Counted from the first letter of the stretch, positions 1 to 5,854 are shown. The stretch is 6,305 nucleotides of DNA from Caulobacteraceae bacterium (GCA_947484535.1 CANKPO010000079.1:1-6305), one strand, 5' to 3'. The notes: generated from the sequence alone by a model not told the origin. Translations and numbers: made by a program.

Positions 1-264
1 ATAGGCGGTATTGAGCGGCACAAAGATCGCCCCGACACGCAGACAGCCCAGATAGAGCGCCATGGCCCCAACCGACTTATCGACCTGAACGACAATCCGG
101 TCCCCCACTTTGACGCCATAGGACCGCAGAACCGCCGCGAACCGGGCGGACAGATCATCAAGCTGGCCATAGGTCGGGCCGTGTCCCTCGGCATCAATCA
201 GGCTCGGCTTGGCGCTTGCTGCCAAAAAGCGGTCTTGCAATAGGCTGTAGAGATTATCGGTCAC
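1..264 (-). CDS. N-terminus of malonyl-CoA synthetase-like AMP-forming ligase (partial)
   Basis: These are the first 88 codons of an adenylate-forming (ANL superfamily) acyl-CoA ligase, cut by the window edge after the residues PLNTAY. The frame is open throughout and starts at GTG (262-264), with GAAGG (272-276) seven bases upstream; no ATG or TTG lies between that GTG and arsC. Visible landmarks are TYGQLDDLSARFA (about residues 31-43), GVKVGDRIVVQVDKS (50-64) and LYLGCLRVGAIFVPLNTAY (70-88). The VxKSxxALxLYL...GAxxxPLNTAY pattern is what I recall from MatB malonyl-CoA synthetases, which make malonyl-CoA from malonate, ATP and CoA in the cytoplasm. That substrate is inferred, because the A3-A10 motifs and specificity residues lie outside the window. 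The gene is co-oriented 41 bases after arsC and could be read through from the ars promoter. Alternatives are another short- or medium-chain acyl-CoA synthetase. I am very sure it is coding and moderately sure of the MatB assignment. Confidence 0.8.
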   Translation of the reverse strand, partial: MTDNLYSLLQDRFLAASAKPSLIDAEGHGPTYGQLDDLSARFAAVLRSYGVKVGDRIVVQVDKSVGAMALYLGCLRVGAIFVPLNTAY

Positions 265-271
265 GGCAGGG

Positions 272-276
272 CCTTC
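272..276 (-). promoter_or_regulatory. Ribosome binding site GAAGG supporting the GTG start of the MatB-like gene
   Basis: On the minus strand GAAGG is followed by seven bases and then GTG (264-262). This spacing is normal for a Shine-Dalgarno site and helps choose GTG as the start, since no in-frame ATG or TTG is found between here and the arsC stop. Confidence 0.55.
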
Positions 277-305
277 AGGGCAGGGTGGTCTATTGGACGT
301 ACACC

Positions 306-689
306 CTAAGCGCCTTCAGGCTGGTTTTCGAGCAGGTCGAGCGCCTTTTCAGACGGGCGGCAAAGGGCCGTGCCCTTGGGCGTGATCATGATCGGGCGGT
401 TGACGAGGATCGGATGGGCGACCATCGCCTCTAGGATCGCGTCATCCGTGGCCGTTGGCTCCAGAAGACCAAGCTCAGCGGCGGGCGTGCCGCTATCGCG
501 CAGAAACTCGCGCAAGGGCACCCCGGCGGCGGTGGCCAGGTGCCGAAGCTGGTCTTTCGTCCACCCGGCCTTGAGATATTCCACGACCTGAGGCTCGTAA
601 CCCGCCGCCTTGGCCATTGCCACGACATTGCGTGAGGTACCGCAGGCCGGGTTGTGGAAGATGGTGATCGGAAAGTCAGAGGCGCTCAT
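306..689 (-). CDS. arsC: Arsenate reductase, glutaredoxin-coupled ArsC
   Basis: Cytoplasmic enzyme of 127 residues that reduces arsenate to arsenite using glutathione and glutaredoxin. The start of the fold carries HNPACGTSRN with the presumed catalytic Cys16. The three arginines known from the plasmid R773 enzyme (Arg60, Arg94, Arg107 there) have counterparts here at Arg64 (EFLRDSG), Arg98 (HPILVNRPI) and Arg111 (ALCRPSE), a constant offset of four, so the active site looks intact. It ends shortly after the conserved LCRPSE segment and is somewhat shorter than the roughly 140-residue R773 protein, lacking part of the C-terminal tail. The ATG (687-689) is preceded by AAGGA with seven bases of spacing, lying inside the end of acr3. 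The gap to the acr3 stop is only three bases, so it is the third gene of the ars operon. The arsenite it produces is the substrate of the neighbouring ACR3 pump. Confidence in family and role is high. Confidence 0.95.
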   Translation of the reverse strand: MSASDFPITIFHNPACGTSRNVVAMAKAAGYEPQVVEYLKAGWTKDQLRHLATAAGVPLREFLRDSGTPAAELGLLEPTATDDAILEAMVAHPILVNRPIMITPKGTALCRPSEKALDLLENQPEGA

Positions 690-692
690 GGC

Positions 693-1766
693 TCAGTCCT
701 TGGAGGGGGTGGTCGATTGGCGCGCGGCCAAGCGTTGAACCGCCGAGCCGCTTTCGTACCAGCCCTTGCTGGCATTGACGATGGCGACGATGGACAACAT
801 GACGGGCACCTCGATCAGCACGCCGACGACCGTGGCCAGGGCCGCGCCCGACTGGAAGCCAAAGATGCTGATGGCGGCGGCGACGGCCAGCTCGAAGAAG
901 TTGCTGGCCCCGATCAAGGCCGAGGGCCCCGCGACGCAATGGGCCTCTCCGGTCAGGCGGTTGAGCAGATAGGCAAGGCCCGAATTGAGATAGACTTGGA
1001 TCAGGATCGGCACGGCGAGCAGCGCGATGATCAGGGGCTGTTGCAAGATCTGCTCGCCCTGAAAGCCAAACAGCAGAACCAGGGTGACGAGCAGGGCGGC
1101 AATCGACAGGGGCTGGAGCGTTGCCAGAAGGCGGTTCAAGGTGTCGGGGCCGCCTGATCTCAGAAGGGCCGCGCGGATCATCTGCGCTGCGATCACCGGC
1201 ACGACAATATAGAGCCCGACCGACAGGACGAGGGTCTGCCAAGGGATGGTGATCGACGATAGGCCCAAGAGCAGGCCGACAATGGGGGCGAAGGCGACGA
1301 CCATGATCGTGTCGTTCAGCGCCACTTGGCTGAGCGTAAAGTTCGGCTCACCCTTGGTCAGGTTGCTCCAAACAAAGACCATCGCCGTACAGGGGGCGGC
1401 GGCCAGCAGGATCAGGCCAGCAATATAGCTGTCGATCTGGTCGGCCGGCAGATAGGGACGAAAGAGGCCACCGATAAAGATCCAGGCCAGCAGGGCCATG
1501 CCGAAGGGCTTGACCACCCAGTTGATGAACAGGGTCACGCCGATGCCGCGCCAATGGTTACGCACCTCGCCCAACGCTGCGAAATCGACCTTTACCAGCA
1601 TGGGAATGATCATCAGCCAGATCAGACCGGCCATCGGCAGATTGACCTTCGCGACCTCAAGGCTGGCGATCATCTGAAAGGCGGGTCCAAAAAAGTGGCC
1701 CAGAGCAATGCCCACGATGATGCAAAGACCAACCCAGACGGTCAGATAACGCTCGAACAGCGACAT
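693..1766 (-). CDS. acr3: ACR3-family arsenite efflux permease
   Basis: Inner-membrane protein of 357 residues, the usual length for bacterial ACR3, with about ten hydrophobic segments from residue 10 to 333 and a short polar C-terminal tail. It belongs to the ACR3 (BASS-related) family that extrudes As(III), not to the unrelated ArsB antiporter family, although databases often call it arsB. Family hallmarks are visible: the MIIPMLVKVDF stretch (52-62), the conserved cysteine of the fourth membrane segment in AAPCTAMVFVWSNLTKGEP (Cys126), and the conserved glutamate of the ninth segment in GVLIEVPVM (Glu319). Studies of ACR3 proteins found the equivalent cysteine and glutamate essential for transport. 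Its ATG (1764-1766) directly follows the arsR stop (TGAATG), with AAGGA about ten to eleven bases upstream inside arsR, so translation is probably coupled. Expression should follow ArsR derepression by arsenite or antimonite. The family call is secure; direct proof of As(III) versus Sb(III) range is not available from sequence. Confidence 0.95.
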   Translation of the reverse strand: MSLFERYLTVWVGLCIIVGIALGHFFGPAFQMIASLEVAKVNLPMAGLIWLMIIPMLVKVDFAALGEVRNHWRGIGVTLFINWVVKPFGMALLAWIFIGGLFRPYLPADQIDSYIAGLILLAAAPCTAMVFVWSNLTKGEPNFTLSQVALNDTIMVVAFAPIVGLLLGLSSITIPWQTLVLSVGLYIVVPVIAAQMIRAALLRSGGPDTLNRLLATLQPLSIAALLVTLVLLFGFQGEQILQQPLIIALLAVPILIQVYLNSGLAYLLNRLTGEAHCVAGPSALIGASNFFELAVAAAISIFGFQSGAALATVVGVLIEVPVMLSIVAIVNASKGWYESGSAVQRLAARQSTTPSKD

Positions 1767-2138
1767 TCAGCAAAGTTCCTTCTGGCGTGATGGGGTCGGG
1801 GCGCACTGTTGAGCCTGAGACAGAAGTTGGTTCAGAGGCGCACAGATTTCTGGCGCACCGCCGCAGCAGTCTCCGACCAGAAACCCGACCAGCGCCGTCA
1901 TGGTCGAAAAATCCGCCTGATAGATGATCGAGCGCCCGTCTCGGTGAGATGTCGTCAGGTTGGCCCGGCTCAATATGTTGAGATTGGCCGACAGGCTGTT
2001 CGGCACCATGCCCAGTTGACGCGCGATCTCCCCGGCGGCCAGACCGGTGGGTCCGGCTGATACGAGCAACCGGAAGATTGCGAGGCGGCCTTCATGGCCG
2101 AGGGCGGAGAGGCTGAGGGTGGCGGATTTCGATTCCAT
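1767..2138 (-). CDS. arsR: ArsR-family arsenite-responsive repressor
   Basis: Dimeric winged-helix repressor of 123 residues expected to bind the operator at its own promoter and release on binding As(III). The helix-turn-helix region spans about residues 33-62 (LAAGEIARQLG, then NSLSANLNILSRANLTTSHRDG), followed by the beta-wing at RDGRSIIYQADF (67-77). The recognition helix lacks the CxC cysteines of the R773-type ArsR. Instead there is a C-terminal cluster, Cys91 and Cys92 plus Cys99 in GDCCGGAPEIC, with further cysteines at 112 and 123 (the last residue). A C-terminal As(III) site of this kind is known from the Acidithiobacillus ferrooxidans ArsR (Cys95, Cys96, Cys102), so I infer a similar site here. 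It is the first gene of the operon and its stop touches the acr3 start. The ATG fits the family N-terminus, but no Shine-Dalgarno sequence precedes it. Family and role are strongly supported. Confidence 0.95.
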   Translation of the reverse strand: MESKSATLSLSALGHEGRLAIFRLLVSAGPTGLAAGEIARQLGMVPNSLSANLNILSRANLTTSHRDGRSIIYQADFSTMTALVGFLVGDCCGGAPEICAPLNQLLSQAQQCAPTPSRQKELC

Positions 2139-2147
2139 AGTTCTGAG

Positions 2148-2161
2148 ATAATAGAATTATG
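2148..2161 (-). promoter_or_regulatory. Candidate arsR promoter and operator palindrome
   Basis: An A/T-rich perfect inverted repeat, ATAAT-AGA-ATTAT (2148-2160), lies nine bases before the arsR ATG in otherwise GC-rich sequence. Two overlapping -10-like hexamers can be read on the minus strand, CATAAT (2161-2156) and TATTAT (2153-2148); neither has a convincing -35 at 16-18 bases. A small dimeric repressor bound here would block RNA polymerase, as expected for an autoregulated ars operon. Use of the lower hexamer would give a leader of only a few bases. This is inference from position and symmetry alone. Confidence 0.45.
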
Positions 2162-2200
2162 TGACGGTTTTGAAGGGGGTGTATCCACGCCCCCACCCCC

Positions 2201-2299
2201 GCGTCATTGCGAGCGCAGCGAAGCAACCCAGGGGTCTGACACGGACCTGAAGTGGCGATCCCCTGGGTTGCTTCGGCGCTATGCGCCTCGCAATGACGC
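2201..2299. repeat. Large imperfect inverted repeat, GCGTCATTGCGAG family
   Basis: The left arm (2201-2236) and right arm (2257-2299) are reverse complements apart from a few one- or two-base insertions in the right arm. The shared ends read GCGTCATTGCGAG, and the inner parts share AAGCAACCCAGGGG. The loop is about 20 bases (2237-2256). The arm ends resemble a widespread bacterial intergenic repeat beginning CGTCATTGCGAGCG, known to me from several proteobacteria and rickettsiae. No coding capacity or transposase is present, so it is either a miniature non-autonomous element or a REP/BIME-like palindrome. As RNA it would fold into a long hairpin in either direction. It begins 63 bases upstream of the arsR ATG. 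Confidence 0.8.
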
Positions 2300-2330
2300 G
2301 GCAGAGGGCCACGTCCGAACGGTGCGAAAG

Positions 2331-2359
2331 GGTCTGGACCCCCGCCTTCGCGGGGATGG
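2331..2359. repeat. Short GC-rich hairpin repeat, CCCCGC-CTTC-GCGGGG
   Basis: A perfect six-base-pair stem, CCCCGC (2340-2345) and GCGGGG (2350-2355), closes a CTTC tetraloop. It is preceded by the small palindrome GGTC-TG-GACC (2331-2340). The combination GGACCCCCGCCTTCGCGGGGAT resembles a dispersed intergenic repeat common in alphaproteobacterial and some other GC-rich genomes. No T-tract follows in either direction, so it is not a classical terminator. Confidence 0.6.
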
Positions 2360-2387
2360 CGGAAGTAAAGGAAACAAGGCCCCCTTC

Positions 2388-2471
2388 GGCCCTTCGGGCC
2401 ACTTCCCCCAGAGGGGGAAGATTTTCCGTTCTTAGATCTTCCCCCTCTGGGGGAAGTACCGGCGAAGCCGG
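2388..2471. repeat. Composite symmetrical element with two CTTCCCCC/GGGGGAAG palindromes
   Basis: An exact 22-base inverted repeat (2401-2422 and 2436-2457) flanks a 13-base spacer. Each arm itself contains a 19-base palindrome, CTTCCCCC-N3-GGGGGAAG (2402-2420 and 2438-2456). Outside each arm is a five-pair mini-hairpin with a three-base loop: GGCCC-TTC-GGGCC (2388-2400) and CCGGC-GAA-GCCGG (2459-2471). The whole unit is therefore nearly symmetrical about position 2429. Single strands can fold either as one long stem or as a row of four small hairpins. It lies directly after the acyl-CoA ligase stop and may attenuate or end its transcript, but no clear T-tract follows. CTTCCCCCTCTGGGGGAAG-type palindromes recur between genes in some alphaproteobacteria. 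Confidence 0.75.
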
Positions 2472-2480
2472 GGTAGGGGG

Positions 2481-4181
2481 TTACCCCGCCGTTTCGGTAC
2501 TCAGCTTCTCGCGCAGTTCGCGCTTGAGGAACTTGCCGCTGGCATTCCGGGGCAGGGCCTCGTCCATGAACCAGACATAGCGCGGGGCCTTGTGCTTGGC
2601 GATAAGGCCTGCGCAGTGCTCGCGCAAACCATCAGCGGTCAGGCTGGCACCGGGATGCAGGACCACGGCCACAGCAACCTCTTCGCCCAAGCGATCGTCC
2701 GGCACGCCGAAGACGCAGCATTCGGCCACGGCGTCGTGGCGGAAGATGCAGGACTCGACCTCGGCGCAATAGACGTTCTCACCGCCGCGCAGGACCATGT
2801 CCTTCTTTCGATCGACAATATAGATGAAGCCCTCTTCGTCGAGGCGGGCCACATCGCCGGTCTGGAGCCAGCCATCAACGATGGTCGAGGCGGTGGCATC
2901 TGGACGGTTGATATAGCCCTTGATCACGGGCGAGCCCTTGACCCACAGTTCCCCAACCGCGCCGACGGGCAGGGTATTGCCTGCATCATCGACGACCTTG
3001 ACGATCAAGGTGGCAACGGGAGGACCGGCACTGTCTGGCCGGTCAATGAAGAAGTCGCCAGAGATAGAGGTAATGATGCCGCTGGTCTCGGTCATGCCAT
3101 AGCCGGTATTGGGACGGGCCGTAGCGACCGAGCTGTCAATCTTGGCCACCAGATCGGGCTGAAGCTGCGCGCCGCCGCCGCCCAAGGAGAGCAGGCTCGA
3201 CAGGTCATATTTGCTAAAGTCAGGGTGGGTGATCAGTTCGCGCGACATCATCGGTACGCCGCTCATGGCGGTGACCTTTTCGCGGGCGATCAGCTTGAGC
3301 GCATCACCAGCATCCCACTTATACATCAGCACAATGGCCCCGCCGCCTGCGGTCGTGGCGTAGGCACCGCAATTGTTGGCCGTGACGTGGAACAGGGGGG
3401 TGGTCAGCAGGGCGGTCGGCCAAGGGATCGACTCTGGATCCGGTGCCGGGGTGTTGGTGGCCCGCTGGATAGCCAGGTTCTGGGCCTGACCGGCAAAGAC
3501 CATGTTGAACAGGTTGGCAATGCAGCTGCGATGGGTGAGCTGTGCACCTTTGGGCCGGCCGGTGGTGCCCGAGGTGTAGAAGATGCAGGCATCATCATCG
3601 GGATCGATGGCGGCGTCTGGCAGGACGGGCGCGGTGGCCTCGACCTCTGACCAAGGGGTCACGCCAGCGGGAACATTGGCGGTGCGAACGGCGACGACCT
3701 TGATGCCCTTGGCCATATCAGGCCGTTCAGCGATGCGGGCGAGACGCTCGGAATCGACGAACAGAATCGTGGGGGCGGAGTCTTCCAGCGCAAATTCAAG
3801 CTCGTCTGCGACCCACCAGGCGTTCAGGCCGACGACGGCGACGCCAAGGCACAGGCTGGCCCAATAGATCAGCATCCATTCGGGGTAGTTGCGCATGCCG
3901 ATGGCGATCCGGTCGCCGCGCTTGACACCCTGGGCTGCGATCCAAGCGGCAATGGAGGCCACCTTGTCATGGGACTGGCCGTAGGTCAGGCGCTCGTCCT
4001 CATAGACCAGATAGTCGCGGTCGGCGAAGGCGACGGTCGACAGCCAAAAGTCGCGGATGGTGGGGGGCGCGTTCTTGAAGGCCAGCAGGGTCTGCCCGCG
4101 CACTTCAATCTCATGGACTTCGAGGGGTGAGCCGGGGCCGGACAGTTCGGCGCGGGCCTCTTTCAATTCAGCGTAATACAT
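2481..4181 (-). CDS. Class I adenylate-forming acyl-CoA ligase
   Basis: Complete cytoplasmic enzyme of 566 residues that activates a carboxylic acid with ATP to an acyl-adenylate and transfers it to CoA. The ANL motifs appear in order: the P-loop-like YTSGTTGRPKG (202-212), PLFHVTANN (262-270), GYGMTETSG (360-368), GWLQTGD (437-443) with the ATP-ribose aspartate, the hinge DRKKDM (457-462) followed by LRGGENVYCAEVE (464-476), and PRNASGKFLKREL (544-556) with the presumed catalytic Lys550. Length and order are normal for fatty-acyl or aryl-acyl-CoA ligases (FadD-like). The substrate cannot be fixed from sequence, so no symbol is given. The ATG (4179-4181) is preceded by GGAGG (4186-4190) at a slightly short spacing of four bases. 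The upstream FAD enzyme gene is 137 bases away with no obvious terminator, so the two may be co-transcribed. The TAA stop sits in the middle of a small palindrome, GGGGT-A-ACCCC, just before the repeat array. Confidence 0.93.
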   Translation of the reverse strand: MYYAELKEARAELSGPGSPLEVHEIEVRGQTLLAFKNAPPTIRDFWLSTVAFADRDYLVYEDERLTYGQSHDKVASIAAWIAAQGVKRGDRIAIGMRNYPEWMLIYWASLCLGVAVVGLNAWWVADELEFALEDSAPTILFVDSERLARIAERPDMAKGIKVVAVRTANVPAGVTPWSEVEATAPVLPDAAIDPDDDACIFYTSGTTGRPKGAQLTHRSCIANLFNMVFAGQAQNLAIQRATNTPAPDPESIPWPTALLTTPLFHVTANNCGAYATTAGGGAIVLMYKWDAGDALKLIAREKVTAMSGVPMMSRELITHPDFSKYDLSSLLSLGGGGAQLQPDLVAKIDSSVATARPNTGYGMTETSGIITSISGDFFIDRPDSAGPPVATLIVKVVDDAGNTLPVGAVGELWVKGSPVIKGYINRPDATASTIVDGWLQTGDVARLDEEGFIYIVDRKKDMVLRGGENVYCAEVESCIFRHDAVAECCVFGVPDDRLGEEVAVAVVLHPGASLTADGLREHCAGLIAKHKAPRYVWFMDEALPRNASGKFLKRELREKLSTETAG

Positions 4182-4318
4182 AGATCCTCCAGTAATCCAA
4201 TCTTGGCGTTGGTTTTGTTTATGGGGGAGCGAGCAGCAGGGCTTGCTGTCCAGGTCCCTTCAATCCCTATGGTGACAAGCCGTTGAGGGTTGCGCCAGTC
4301 GAAATCGTTACGCGAACG

Positions 4319-5854
4319 TCAGGCAGCGGCTGCCAATTGATTTTTTGGGCGCTGCTGGGCCAAAATGGCGATGTCGGCATCGGCCGATAGGCCAAGTGCC
4401 TGCATCATCTCATCCCGATCCGGTCCCAATTTCGGCGGATAGGCCCCGGCCTTGCTCTTTTTGCTCTTGGCCCAATAGCCGAGGATTCGAACCAGATTGG
4501 CTGGACGACGCAGCCAAGCGTCGGGATGTTCCAGCATGTGGAACCCGCGCAGAGCCTCGCGCAGCAGATTGGTTTCGGTGCGAATGGCCGGGCCAATGCC
4601 ATCTTCAAAGAAGCTGAGCAGGATACGGGCGCGCAGGCGCGGCTTGTAGTCGGGGGTCAGGATCTGCTCAGCCCGCTTTATCGCGCCGCGGTCTTGGCGC
4701 TGCATGACATCGAAATAGGGCTTCAAGTCGTTATGGAGCCGCTGCTGATAGGCCAGCAACCGGGCCTTGGGATCGCTTTGTGCGGTCAAGACATCACGCA
4801 GGGCATAGGCTGCCACCGCCGCGAACGAACAACCACGGCCATAGAGCGGGTTGGTGCGGATCAGGGTGTCACCGACGGCAAAGAAACCTAGCACGGCGGG
4901 CACTTCCCCGGGGGCGAGATCACGCCAGCGGCTTTGCAGGTTGCCCATGCCGAACACCTTGCTGACCGGCTCGGATAGGGCCGTGTCGGTCCAGACCTTG
5001 AGGCCCGGAATATTGGCGACGATGCCGTCCCACGTCTCAGGGTGGACGATGGCCTTGCGCATCTCATATTCGATTTCAGGCGTACAGAGCGTGATTGAGA
5101 AGCAGCCATTATCGGCGGGAAAGACGCCAAACTTCAGATAGCCCAAATCGCCCGTGGCCGGGGGATTGTCATCGCGCGATGGCTCGACCTGACCGGGGTG
5201 CAGGCGATAGTGGCGAGTGAAATAGAGGATACCGGCGCTCTCGCTGGTCTCGGCGATGGGGGCATTGGCGGCCATAAGCTGGTCAATGGCCGAGCCGTTC
5301 TTGCCGCTGGCATCAATGACCATATCGGCCAGCATCTCAACCGGTCCGGTCTCATCCTCGCCGCGCAGGCCCATGACCGTGACAATACCGTCCGCGTTGG
5401 TCTCAGAGATCAGGCCTCGGACAAACAGGTTCGACCGGATGGTGATGTTGGGCAGGCGCTCGACATAACGCCGGATCACCAGTTCCAAGGTCGTACGCCG
5501 ACTGGTCAGGATCGACAGGTCGGCATCCTCTTGGGTGGGTTGATAGGTCGGCTTTTGCAGGGGCGACAACATGCCCTCAAAGCCTAGTTCCCGCACCCCG
5601 ACATCCAGCAGCTCTTGGCGCAAGGTGGGGTGGTCGGTCTTGATGATGGTGTTGAGACGCGCCAAGAAGGCGTGGCTCTGACGAAGATGGCCAACACCGC
5701 GCCGGGTCCAGTCATGAAAAGCCTCGTCCGGACTGCCCTCAGGCGGCGGTCCGTCACGCTCGATCAGGGTCAGGGACTTGCCCGTCGGACCCAAGGCGAG
5801 TGCCGTACAGAGACCGGCAATGCCAGCCCCGATCACCAGGATTTTCTCCGTCAT
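4319..5854 (-). CDS. FAD-dependent oxidoreductase/monooxygenase-like protein of unknown substrate
   Basis: Flavoprotein of 511 residues when started at the ATG at 5852-5854. It opens with a Rossmann FAD-binding fold, MTEKILVIGAGIAGL, with GAGIAG at residues 9-14 and an acidic ribose-binding Glu32 in LIERDG. An RRGVGHLRQSHAF segment (51-63), VIDASG (179-184) and a second FAD signature, AVGDTLIRTNPLYGRG (326-341), follow. This arrangement matches the group A flavoprotein monooxygenase / geranylgeranyl-reductase-like superfamily. I see no signal peptide and no flavin-halogenase WxWxIP motif. The last 130 or so residues are basic and helical-looking and end in an alanine run. An upstream in-frame TTG (5914) would add 20 residues, but the family normally begins a few residues before the GxGxxG motif, so the ATG is preferred although its Shine-Dalgarno is weak. 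It is co-oriented with the acyl-CoA ligase 137 bases downstream, which hints at lipid or aromatic-acid metabolism; the reaction is unknown. Confidence 0.85.
   Translation of the reverse strand: MTEKILVIGAGIAGLCTALALGPTGKSLTLIERDGPPPEGSPDEAFHDWTRRGVGHLRQSHAFLARLNTIIKTDHPTLRQELLDVGVRELGFEGMLSPLQKPTYQPTQEDADLSILTSRRTTLELVIRRYVERLPNITIRSNLFVRGLISETNADGIVTVMGLRGEDETGPVEMLADMVIDASGKNGSAIDQLMAANAPIAETSESAGILYFTRHYRLHPGQVEPSRDDNPPATGDLGYLKFGVFPADNGCFSITLCTPEIEYEMRKAIVHPETWDGIVANIPGLKVWTDTALSEPVSKVFGMGNLQSRWRDLAPGEVPAVLGFFAVGDTLIRTNPLYGRGCSFAAVAAYALRDVLTAQSDPKARLLAYQQRLHNDLKPYFDVMQRQDRGAIKRAEQILTPDYKPRLRARILLSFFEDGIGPAIRTETNLLREALRGFHMLEHPDAWLRRPANLVRILGYWAKSKKSKAGAYPPKLGPDRDEMMQALGLSADADIAILAQQRPKNQLAAAA

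Larger units (their letters stand above)
2139..2480. other. Gene-free stretch with tandem palindromic repeats
   Basis: This 342-base region lies between the stop of the acyl-CoA ligase gene and the arsR start. It contains no plausible gene; short open frames across it read through the palindromes and have no family resemblance. From low to high coordinates it holds the arsR promoter palindrome (2148-2161), a C-rich tract (2187-2200), a large imperfect hairpin (2201-2299), a plain spacer (2300-2330), a small GC hairpin element (2331-2359), a short A/G-rich spacer (2361-2378) and a composite symmetrical element (2388-2471). Each palindrome is described separately. Confidence 0.85.

Noticed and set aside
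654..1157. A 167-codon plus-strand open frame opposite acr3 and the start of arsC
   Set aside because: Low-complexity, highly charged translation that mirrors hydrophobic membrane codons on the other strand; there is no independent support.
676..1242. A 188-codon minus-strand frame overlapping acr3 in another reading frame
   Set aside because: It overlaps the clearly real ACR3 frame, is arginine/proline-rich and shows no domain, so it is an out-of-frame shadow.
2094..2435. Plus- and minus-strand frames of about 80-113 codons across the repeat region
   Set aside because: The translations (for example ERSEATQGS and RLRGDGG) are the well-known by-products of reading through palindromic repeats and do not represent genes.
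2201..2471. A CRISPR array
   Set aside because: The repeats are three different palindromes, not one repeat at regular spacing, and no cas genes are present.
2387..2480. A classical Rho-independent terminator after the acyl-CoA ligase
   Set aside because: Strong stems are present, but neither direction has a proper run of T directly after a stem, so I annotated repeats and only mention possible attenuation.
2477..2487. An 11-base palindrome GGGGT-A-ACCCC centred on the ligase TAA stop
   Set aside because: Real symmetry but too short to argue function; probably chance in GC-rich sequence next to the repeat array.
2592..3650. A 352-codon plus-strand open frame opposite the acyl-CoA ligase gene
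   Set aside because: It is the antisense shadow of a gene with all ANL motifs intact. Its translation is glycine/aspartate/glutamine-rich, with no recognisable domain, typical of the complement of GC-rich coding sequence.
4182..4318. A promoter or terminator between the FAD gene and the acyl-CoA ligase
   Set aside because: Only a five-pair hairpin (4234-4248) without a T-tract and no convincing -35/-10 pair could be found.
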